IMG/VR virus record: IMGVR_UViG_3300044655_001213
Coordinates: 1-28,629 of that record
Length of the DNA: 28,629 bases
Strand: one strand, 5' to 3'
From: a virus
In this document: one piece after another, positions 1 through 4,892 of the stretch
Position numbering within the stretch: the first letter of the stretch is position 1
How the letters are laid out: every line of letters begins with the position of its first letter
Position numbers and translations under genes: made by a program
Notes under the pieces: model-generated
The model's database searches: none
The model's input: the letters and a program-made list of their open reading frames with translations, nothing else
What the model was told of the DNA's origin: nothing

Positions 1-327
1 CTGCGCGTCGTCAACCCACGCCAGCCCGTTCAACGCATCAAGCACGGCCTTCAGCACGTTGTCGGCGTCAGGCTTTTTAACATGTCGATACGATGGCATC
101 GGCCTTGTTTTCCACGTCTTCGATTTCGGCCGAGGGAACCAAGCATTGACGACAATCTCCACCGCCTCATGGAATGGCAACCGCTTGCCGAATTCCGCCT
201 GTATCGCTCGCTTAAATGCGTGAACCGGATGCTTTGTCGGCAGGTACATGCGGGCATGTTTTCCGTGTGTCGATATGCGATGTCGTGGCTGTCCGACTGG
301 CTCGTGATGCACCGTGAACTCTCTCAT
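1..327 (-). CDS. rusA: RusA-like Holliday junction resolvase (partial, runs off the window)
   Basis: Seen: reading the minus strand from an ATG at 327, an open frame of 109 codons reaches the window edge with no stop. Its end carries the RusA signature KPDADNVLKAVLDALNG followed by VDDAQ, giving acidic residues D87, D89, D97 and D106/D107 where the family has its metal-binding catalytic aspartates. The N-terminus (GQPRHR, then AR-YLP-KHPV--FK) and the PRPKS motif also fit. Known: RusA proteins are about 120 residues, so only the C-terminal tail is missing; they act as dimers that cut Holliday junctions and are common in lambdoid phages. The start overlaps the upstream stop in an ATGA junction, and a purine-rich GAGGGGG lies just before it. 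It is the most distal gene seen in the leftward early operon, which fits a recombination or genome-resolution role before packaging. Confidence 0.9.
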   Translation of the reverse strand, partial: MREFTVHHEPVGQPRHRISTHGKHARMYLPTKHPVHAFKRAIQAEFGKRLPFHEAVEIVVNAWFPRPKSKTWKTRPMPSYRHVKKPDADNVLKAVLDALNGLAWVDDAQ

Positions 328-575
328 CCCTGCCCCCTCAATACGCCCCTACCACCTGGCAACATCCGCGTCGAACACTGCCGAATCTGAGACGGCCGAT
401 GCAATCCTTTGTTTTGCGGAAGATCAGGACGCTCCAGCCTGATTTGCTCCGCCAGCCCGATCGTTGTTTCTGTGCCCCAGATCTCTTCGAGCGATGGATC
501 TCGCGTCATTGGCTTGCGATCGACTGGAGCGTGTAGCCTGTTTGATTTCTTCCCGGCTTTTTTGCGTCGTGTCAT
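324..575 (-). CDS. small basic protein of unknown function
   Basis: An 83-aa frame between csrA and rusA. Its start overlaps the csrA stop in a TAATG junction and its stop overlaps the rusA start in an ATGA junction, which supports it as a real translated gene. The N-terminus is very basic (RRKKAGKK), followed by a more conserved-looking middle with the motif PSLEEIWG and a helix-like segment GLAEQIRLERPDLPQ. Similar 'EEIWG' or 'EEIYG' segments occur, from memory, in small planctomycete and phage proteins of unknown function. No membrane segment or cysteine pair is seen. The C-terminal third is Gly/Arg-rich and low in features. No function is proposed. Confidence 0.6.
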   Translation of the reverse strand: MTRRKKAGKKSNRLHAPVDRKPMTRDPSLEEIWGTETTIGLAEQIRLERPDLPQNKGLHRPSQIRQCSTRMLPGGRGVLRGQG

Positions 576-844
576 TAGACTTTTCTCCGCATCAATTCGC
601 CGGGAAGCCGTTCACCGATTCGAATCACTGGCACGATCGGGGCGATTGGAAACGCTTCCGGATTGAAGCCTGTTTCCTGAATCGCGTCGTGAATTTCCTT
701 GCGATCGATCCGCACGTTTTTTGATGCTGTGAAGCCGAGCCGTGCGTGGTTCGTTCCAATAGTGTCGACCAACTTTACGACGATTGTTTCTTCTCCGACC
801 GTGATAATGATTTCTTCCGATACGGCACGTCTTAGCACTAGCAT
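575..844 (-). CDS. csrA: CsrA-family translational regulator (phage-encoded)
   Basis: Known role: CsrA/RsmA homodimers bind GGA motifs in mRNA leaders, often over the ribosome-binding site, and repress or stabilise transcripts. Seen: the protein starts MLVLRRAVSEEIIIT, keeping the strand-1 leucine L4 of CsrA, and has RLGFTASKNVRIDRKEIHDAIQ in place of the E. coli RIGV-APKEVSVHREEIYQRIQ, so the RNA-binding arginine (E. coli R44) is kept as R48. Residues 57-89 form a Pro-rich extension beyond the usual 60-70 aa. I chose the ATG at 844 because it gives the canonical N-terminus and is preceded by AAAGGA at good spacing; in-frame upstream starts at 859 and 958 add non-CsrA sequence. The AAGGA of this Shine-Dalgarno site is itself a CsrA-type motif, so self-repression is plausible. 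A structured leader lies upstream. Confidence 0.88.
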   Translation of the reverse strand: MLVLRRAVSEEIIITVGEETIVVKLVDTIGTNHARLGFTASKNVRIDRKEIHDAIQETGFNPEAFPIAPIVPVIRIGERLPGELMRRKV

Positions 845-1053
845 TTGAAGTCCTTTCATTGAGAGAAAACCTGCGAACAGTCTCGACGTGACTGCTAAGA
901 ACGTCGAACCCTGGTGACTGTTCGCAGGAGTACAAATCAGAGCCTGCCGCGCCTTCATTGGCTTGCGGGGGCCAGCCGTTGAAAATCATTTTTCAATGCA
1001 GCAGGCTCTGAGGGAGTAGAAATCCGGTGCACCCTTGCGCTCGCCGGTTAGTG
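845..1053 (-). promoter_or_regulatory. structured leader upstream of csrA (two folded RNA domains)
   Basis: This 209-base gap holds no convincing gene but has dense inverted repeats. Domain A: CAGAGCCTGC (938-947) pairs perfectly with GCAGGCTCTG (1001-1010) and encloses a TTGAAAA/TTTTCAA hairpin (979-996, 4-nt loop) and a short GGCT/AGCC hairpin (960-977), so a three-way junction is possible. Domain B: CCTGCGAACAGTC (870-882) pairs perfectly with GACTGTTCGCAGG (916-928), and directly inside it TCGACGT (883-889) pairs with ACGTCGA (901-907), giving a 20-bp stem with an 8-nt bulge. On the transcript, domain B is followed by UUUUCUCUC and then the csrA Shine-Dalgarno sequence, so it could act as an attenuator or terminator. 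The function is inferred. Confidence 0.6.
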
Positions 1054-1164
1054 TCAGAACTCTTTGCCGCTTAGCAAAAACTGGCAGACGACAACGCCGC
1101 CAAGAATCAAAACAATCAGCAACGGAACAAACAGGTTGCACACGACTTCATTTGCTGGCTGCAT
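1054..1164 (-). CDS. 36-aa single-pass membrane peptide
   Basis: A very short frame with an excellent ribosome-binding site: AAAGGAGG seven bases before the ATG at 1164. The start lies inside the last codons of the upstream zinc-ribbon gene, which ends at 1148, in another frame, so the two are probably coupled. The peptide is mostly one hydrophobic helix, NLFVPLLIVLILGGVVVCQF (about residues 9-28), with short polar ends and a basic/acidic C-terminus (SGKEF). It has no lipobox or signal-peptidase site. Phages carry many small inner-membrane peptides of this kind, including holins and superinfection-exclusion proteins, but nothing here selects one of these. A longer in-frame extension exists but has no comparable ribosome-binding site and only shadows the neighbouring gene. 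Confidence 0.65.
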   Translation of the reverse strand: MQPANEVVCNLFVPLLIVLILGGVVVCQFLLSGKEF

Positions 1165-1444
1165 CTGCGAGCCTCCTTTGCTGTGCCGCTGCAACCCAAA
1201 CCTCTTGGGCTTTTTGAATGTTTGACTTTGACTGTTCACGGTGAAGGCATCCGCACGATCTGGTGTGGCCGTTTTGAATTCGCACCCGCAACACTTTGCA
1301 CGCTTTGCCACACTTGCACTGGCACATCCATTGGCTGTATCGCTTGCCGTGTCTAACTCTATACTCAACCTGCCAGAGTGGTTTCAGCAGTGAGTCTTTT
1401 GGCGGGACTGGCCTATCCGGTTTTCCGGGGCGATCAATTTTCAT
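1148..1444 (-). CDS. small zinc-ribbon protein with CxCG...SCGC motif
   Basis: A 98-aa protein. Residues 39-68 hold two cysteine pairs, CKCGK (C43/C45) and SCGCLHRE (C64/C66), with basic residues between them, which looks like a compact zinc-binding fold that contacts nucleic acid. The same pattern, with similar spacing, forms the N-terminus of the HNH endonuclease at 26964-27680. Here no HNH catalytic part follows; the C-terminus is a Gln/Ala-rich helix (QKAQEVWVAAAQQRR). It could be a free-standing DNA-binding adaptor or the remnant of a homing-type endonuclease that lost its nuclease domain. It joins the upstream gene by an ATGA overlap and contains the start of the membrane peptide downstream. 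Confidence 0.7.
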   Translation of the reverse strand: MKIDRPGKPDRPVPPKDSLLKPLWQVEYRVRHGKRYSQWMCQCKCGKACKVLRVRIQNGHTRSCGCLHREQSKSNIQKAQEVWVAAAQQRRLADAASK

Positions 1445-1797
1445 TTGCCGTCCTTTGCTCTAAACAACTGCCCACCATCTCGCTCCGCTTCCAGCCGAAT
1501 GCAGAGATCCGGATTGCGTTTGATCTCGTCCGCCCTCTTTCGAAAGTTGTCAAGCTTCTTTGCGTACTGCACAGGATCAACTTTCAAGTCTGAGCAGAAC
1601 CGATTGCAGCAGGCTTCAGCCAACTCGTTCGATGTCATTGGCTGACCGTGTTCGCGAAGAACTGCCAGGCATTGCAGTTGACGAGCATTGACTGTTGGCT
1701 GAATTCGTTCGGCTGCTTTGTGGCTTGTAATCGGGTCGCTGTGGCGGGCGATTGGGGCCGTTGCTTCCGGGATGTCGAAGAGGGTTAGTTGGCTCAT
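1441..1797 (-). CDS. winged-helix/HTH-like phage protein
   Basis: A 118-aa protein whose N-terminal part carries the motif HSDPITSHKAAERI, which I associate with a family of small phage proteins found near replication genes ('DP-TSH-AA'). Residues about 36-70 (NARQLQCLAVLREHGQPMTS then NELAEACC) read as the first helices of a winged-helix domain: an amphipathic helix, a short turn and a 'T-NELA' recognition region. The C-terminal half is charged (DNFRKRADEIKRN) and fits the wing and final helix. It overlaps the methyltransferase stop by ATGA and the next gene by ATGA, so it belongs to the same operon. A DNA-binding role in replication or gene control is inferred; no specific target can be named. 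Confidence 0.65.
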   Translation of the reverse strand: MSQLTLFDIPEATAPIARHSDPITSHKAAERIQPTVNARQLQCLAVLREHGQPMTSNELAEACCNRFCSDLKVDPVQYAKKLDNFRKRADEIKRNPDLCIRLEAERDGGQLFRAKDGK

Positions 1798-2801
1798 GTT
1801 GCGGCCTCCTCAAGTTCGTCTTCCATCTCGAACATTGTTCTCTGAGGATCTGCTTTTTTTGGCTGGCAAGCTGCTGCGAGATTTTTTACAGCCTGTCTGT
1901 AATAACTCGTTTTCAATTCGCACCCTACGCCGCGACGACCCTGAATAACTGGGGCATATACTTCTGATCCGACTCCCATGAATGGAGTCAACACAACGTC
2001 TCCGGGATTAGTCCACATCTGCACAGCCCGTGCGATTACATCCAATTGCAAAGGATGCTGGTGCCGCTCGTCGCCTTCGTCCTTCGACTCCTCGTATGGC
2101 AAAACGTTTTCTATCCTGATGTCATCCCAAAACGACGACGCATAATGACGCCAGATCCAGTGGCTGTACCGATTCTCAATCTGGTTTCCTTTCCATCCCT
2201 TCAGCTTCAACAGTTCTTTCGGTATTTCACGTTCTCCGTGATACTCAAACAATCCGTTCGGATGAGTGACTGGCTCTGGATTGACTCCGCGTTTTCTGAA
2301 CGGAATCAGGTAGTCCGCTGATGCGACATTCGTCAAAGTTGCGTCCTCGCAAATCTGCCGATGTGCCAGTGCTTTGCTCATTGTGCGATTGCGAACAGCA
2401 AGTGGTTCTTTCCAAATGCAAATTCTTGGAAGCATCTCGAACCCAAGCGACTCATGCAGCCTAATAATGTCGCCCGGAAAATCTGTGTACCCGCAAATGT
2501 TGGCCCCTTGCTTTGGTACATCCATGCAATGCACTGCCGAGATTCGACCGGGCTTCATCGCTCTGTGAATCTGCTTCACAATGAATCCGTAGTGCTCGAA
2601 AAACTCGGCGTATGTTCGTGCGTTAGACAGGTCGCGAACGCTGCTGCTGTAGTTGTATAAGCACCCTCCGTTCTCAGTCGCAAACGGCGGCGAGTAAATT
2701 GACATGCCGACCGACTCGTCTGGTATCGACTGCAGCACTTCGGCTGAATCGCCGTTGTAAATCGCGTACTGATCGCAAATAACTTGATCCATTACAGCCA
2801 T
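1794..2801 (-). CDS. DNA methyltransferase (N4-cytosine or N6-adenine, beta-type order)
   Basis: A 335-aa member of the N4/N6 DNA methylase group. The catalytic motif IV is SPPF at residues 37-40 near the N-terminus, and the SAM-binding motif I, TPFMGVGSE, lies near the C-terminus (about residues 268-276), so the domain order is circularly permuted as in the beta group. SPP(Y/F) is typical of N4-cytosine enzymes but also occurs in some N6-adenine ones, so the modified base is left open. The region between (about 150-250) would hold target recognition. The gene overlaps the helicase stop by ten bases; a second ATG at 2792 forms a TAATG junction and is an alternative start. Pairing with the SNF2-like helicase suggests they work together. 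No restriction endonuclease gene is seen nearby. Confidence 0.88.
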   Translation of the reverse strand: MAVMDQVICDQYAIYNGDSAEVLQSIPDESVGMSIYSPPFATENGGCLYNYSSSVRDLSNARTYAEFFEHYGFIVKQIHRAMKPGRISAVHCMDVPKQGANICGYTDFPGDIIRLHESLGFEMLPRICIWKEPLAVRNRTMSKALAHRQICEDATLTNVASADYLIPFRKRGVNPEPVTHPNGLFEYHGEREIPKELLKLKGWKGNQIENRYSHWIWRHYASSFWDDIRIENVLPYEESKDEGDERHQHPLQLDVIARAVQMWTNPGDVVLTPFMGVGSEVYAPVIQGRRGVGCELKTSYYRQAVKNLAAACQPKKADPQRTMFEMEDELEEAAT

Positions 2802-4165
2802 GACGGAACCTGCTCTTTCTCCGGGAAATAATCACTCGACACTAGGTGCATACTGTCCTGCATATGAGCCACGAGACTCTGAAACATTCGCTGCACTTGC
2901 TGCTTCTTTCGGTCGAGGTTCTCAGCGATTTTTCGCTCGCCCTCACTTAACACCATGTCGATTGTTACGGGATTCTTTTGCCCGAAGCGGTAGCATCGCC
3001 GCACGACTTGGTAGTACTGCTCAAAAGAGTGACTCGGAAAGATCACCTCGTGATTGCAGATTTGAAAGTTGAGGCCCCACGCTCCAATCTTAGGCTTGCA
3101 TACCAGCCGACGAATCTGGCCCTTTGCGAATCCAAGCAGGTATTCTTCCTTCTGCTCATCACTCATTGATCCCTTGACCTGCACGCAATCGTCGAGCATC
3201 TTTTCAAGCAGATCACATTCAGGATTCAGTTCGCCCCACAACGCCGTAGATCCGTTGTGATTGTTCGCCAGTTCGACAGCCTTTTCGCATCGCTCTTTGA
3301 TCGTTACGCGGCGTTCTTCTCGCTCCTCTCGCATATCGTTTGCTGACATCGCAAAAAGATTTCCGGCTCTTGCCTTAGTGCATTCGATGATGTGTGCTCG
3401 CTCGGTCAATGGCGGAAGAATAAATCGACTATCATCAAACCCGAGGTCAGAAGGTTTTTGAATTGATCTTGCCCACGAGCAAACCCACGACCAAAACGGT
3501 TCTTCAGCGTGACCGCGAAAACGGTATTTTGTGCGGCCCCATCCGTGATGATCCTTTGACGTTTCCTGCTTAAAGAACTTCGTGATCATGTCACGAAAGC
3601 CGAGCAATCCGAGTGCCTCTGATGACGTGCCAAGTTCCCAGAAATCGTTAGGGGCGGCCGTTGCTGTGCAGAGCAGTCGAAATTGAATTGTTCGCATGAA
3701 CTCGACGACTGTTGCTTTTCGCTCGCTCTTGAAGTCCTTTATCCCGCTTGATTCGTCGCAAACGACACCAGCAAACGTAGACGGATCGAACTTGTGAAGC
3801 TGCTCGTAGTTTGTAACAACGCACTGAGTAATTTCCTCGTGCTTTCCATCGCGAGACCGAACGGCCTTGATGCCGAATCTGTCCGCTTCCTCGACTGTCT
3901 GAGCACCGACAGCCAGTGGCGTAACGATTAATACAGGTCTATTTGTTCGCTCGATTACCTTTTCCGCCCAGGCCAACTGCATCGCAGTTTTACCCATTCC
4001 GCAATCAGCGAAGATCGCTGAGCGACCCATTCTCAACGCCCACTGCACAAGATGCTTCTGGAAGTCGTAGAGGAATTCAGGCAGTGATTCCGCTTCAAAT
4101 CCGGACTCGTTCAGCCACTGCGATTTCTTTTCAACGAATCGACTGTAATCAGTTACAGCACTCAC
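2792..4165 (-). CDS. SNF2-like superfamily 2 helicase/ATPase
   Basis: A 457-aa SF2 helicase with both RecA-like lobes. Seen: Walker A DCGMGKT (K59), Walker B variant VVCDESSGIKD (about residues 132-142), motif III LCTATAAPND (about 163-172), and motif VI QVVRRCYRFGQ (about 392-402) with the arginine finger, the hallmark of the SNF2 side of the superfamily. No extra nuclease or chromo-like domain is visible. Such ATPases translocate on duplex DNA. In phages they often sit beside a DNA methyltransferase, as here, where the next gene overlaps the stop. The start is GTG at 4165, fused to the stop of the ribbon-helix-helix gene in a GTGA junction. The role in replication, modification or counter-defence is not settled by sequence. 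Confidence 0.9.
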   Translation of the reverse strand: MSAVTDYSRFVEKKSQWLNESGFEAESLPEFLYDFQKHLVQWALRMGRSAIFADCGMGKTAMQLAWAEKVIERTNRPVLIVTPLAVGAQTVEEADRFGIKAVRSRDGKHEEITQCVVTNYEQLHKFDPSTFAGVVCDESSGIKDFKSERKATVVEFMRTIQFRLLCTATAAPNDFWELGTSSEALGLLGFRDMITKFFKQETSKDHHGWGRTKYRFRGHAEEPFWSWVCSWARSIQKPSDLGFDDSRFILPPLTERAHIIECTKARAGNLFAMSANDMREEREERRVTIKERCEKAVELANNHNGSTALWGELNPECDLLEKMLDDCVQVKGSMSDEQKEEYLLGFAKGQIRRLVCKPKIGAWGLNFQICNHEVIFPSHSFEQYYQVVRRCYRFGQKNPVTIDMVLSEGERKIAENLDRKKQQVQRMFQSLVAHMQDSMHLVSSDYFPEKEQVPSWL

Positions 4166-4317
4166 GTTTTCCGCCCCTTAAAATACTTTGCCGCGATCCG
4201 CCACAACACGCCCTGCCGACTTTCGCCGGTTTTCGTCGCTTCATCCGCCAGCGGCTTTTGCAGTTCCGGCGGAACACGCAGCAGCAGTTGTGGATTGCCT
4301 TTGACTTTCTTTGTCAC
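4162..4317 (-). CDS. small Arc-type ribbon-helix-helix protein
   Basis: A 51-aa frame starting with GTG at 4317, preceded by GAGG at good spacing; that Shine-Dalgarno site overlaps the stop of the upstream gene. The sequence NPQLLLRVPPELQKPLADEA followed by a Thr-Gly-Glu-Ser turn and a second helix (RQGVLWRIAAKYF) matches the ribbon-helix-helix plan: a beta strand with alternating side chains (QLLLRV), helix A, turn, helix B. Known: such proteins bind as dimers with paired strands in the major groove of palindromic operators. It ends in a GTGA overlap with the helicase. Being the second gene behind an operator-bearing promoter, it is a good candidate for the autorepressor that binds the TGATATCA palindromes, but that link is inferred. 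Confidence 0.75.
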   Translation of the reverse strand: MTKKVKGNPQLLLRVPPELQKPLADEATKTGESRQGVLWRIAAKYFKGRKT

Positions 4318-4322
4318 TTCAG

Positions 4323-4481
4323 TTACCTCGCTGCTTTGATCAAAACGTCACATGCAACCGCATAACGCAATGGAGAACCAACCGGCAACACGCTTAGTCG
4401 AATGCGAGCCAATCGTGCGTTTGCGTCGACTGACTTTGGCGTCGTGTAACCCAAAATCTCACATGCTTTTGAGTAGCTCAT
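4323..4481 (-). CDS. small HTH/excisionase-like DNA-binding candidate
   Basis: A 52-aa protein, the first gene behind the promoter at about 4.5 kb. The ATG at 4481 is chosen because AAGGA lies eight bases before it; a longer frame could start at 4565, but that ATG lies within the upstream operator half and before the predicted transcript start. The sequence SYSKACEILGYTTPKSVDAN reads like the first helices of an excisionase or MerR-type reader ('A-eiLGyt--ksv'), followed by a basic stretch (ARLARIRL) and GSPLRYAVACDVL, where 'RY--DVL' recalls the end of HTH-17-like modules. No cysteine cluster or membrane segment is present. A regulatory or excision role is likely but not demonstrated. Confidence 0.55.
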   Translation of the reverse strand: MSYSKACEILGYTTPKSVDANARLARIRLSVLPVGSPLRYAVACDVLIKAAR

Positions 4482-4512
4482 CGTTCTTTTCCTTACCAGT
4501 GTTTTGCGTCTC

Positions 4513-4566
4513 GGTGCGGGGATGATATCACTATCGGCAGGGGCGTCAATGGATGGTGATATCATT
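4513..4566 (-). promoter_or_regulatory. sigma70-like promoter with paired TGATATCA operators
   Basis: On the minus strand, TTGACG (4549-4544) and TATCAT (4527-4522) are separated by 16 bases, a good -35/-10 pair, with transcription expected to start near 4515 and the first gene at 4481. The palindrome TGATATCA occurs at 4523-4530, over the -10 box, and again at 4557-4564, just upstream of the -35 box. The two copies sit in a larger 10-bp inverted repeat, ATGATATCAC (4522-4531) and GTGATATCAT (4556-4565), with centres 34 bp apart, about three helical turns. A repressor bound to both could block the promoter or loop the DNA. The likely ligand is one of the two small DNA-binding proteins encoded directly downstream. 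Confidence 0.7.
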
Positions 4567-4630
4567 TTGTGAGATTGCGGGAAAGATTTTGTTTTGCCCG
4601 TGTTTTTGCGTGTATCCGGAAACGCAGCGA

Positions 4631-4652
4631 GCCGCACCCGATCGGATGCGGC
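4631..4652 (-). terminator. hairpin after the late operon, possible terminator
   Basis: GCCGCA (4631-4636) pairs with TGCGGC (4647-4652). The inside sequence CCGATCGG is itself self-complementary, so the stem can extend past one C-A mismatch. It lies 40 bases downstream of the last late gene (stop at 4692) and upstream of the 4.5-kb promoter, a sensible place to end late transcription. On the minus strand the stem is followed by TCGCTGCGTTTCC rather than a run of T, so it is not a textbook Rho-independent terminator. Confidence 0.4.
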
Positions 4653-4691
4653 CCTTCCCAGACTGCGTTTTTGCCTGCATCAGCCGCAAGC

Positions 4692-4892
4692 CTATGACGG
4701 TCCTTGCTTCCGTTGTTTTTCCTGCTCCCGAACCTCGTGAGCTTTTCTGATGTTTTCAGCTGCCTCTCGCTGCAACTGTTGCTCAAATTTCTGCCTGTCA
4801 GTTTCCGCAACGCTCTTGCCGACCAGCCTTGCCGCACATACGAGCAACACACAAACGAGAACCGCCAGCAGTAAAATGGCGATGGCTCTCAT
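4692..4892 (-). CDS. small protein with N-terminal TM helix and coiled coil
   Basis: A 66-aa protein. The ATG at 4892 overlaps the upstream stop as ATGA. Residues 3-22 are strongly hydrophobic (AIAILLLAVLVCVLLVCAAR), then a charged, helix-forming tail rich in Glu, Gln, Lys and Arg runs to the end (DRQKFEQQLQREAAENIRKA and onward). This is the topology of an inner-membrane protein with a periplasmic or cytoplasmic coiled coil. Among phage genes the closest architectural match is the i-spanin Rz, but Rz is more than twice as long, and I see no lipoprotein partner nested in or next to it. It is the last gene of the late operon, where lysis genes often lie. A lysis-related role is a hypothesis only. 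Confidence 0.6.
   Translation of the reverse strand: MRAIAILLLAVLVCVLLVCAARLVGKSVAETDRQKFEQQLQREAAENIRKAHEVREQEKQRKQGPS

Noticed and set aside
612-989. A 125-codon frame over the csrA gene and its leader.
   Set aside because: It is in a different register from csrA, has no conserved look and is explained by the csrA frame plus the structured leader.
2046-4365. Several plus-strand frames of 60-140 codons opposite the helicase and methyltransferase.
   Set aside because: They lie antisense to strongly recognised genes and carry no family motifs, so they are shadows.
4562-4852. Frame nested in another register under the small TM/coiled-coil gene, considered as an Rz1-like spanin partner.
   Set aside because: No lipobox or proline-rich periplasmic part is present; the sequence reads as a shadow of the neighbouring gene and intergenic DNA.
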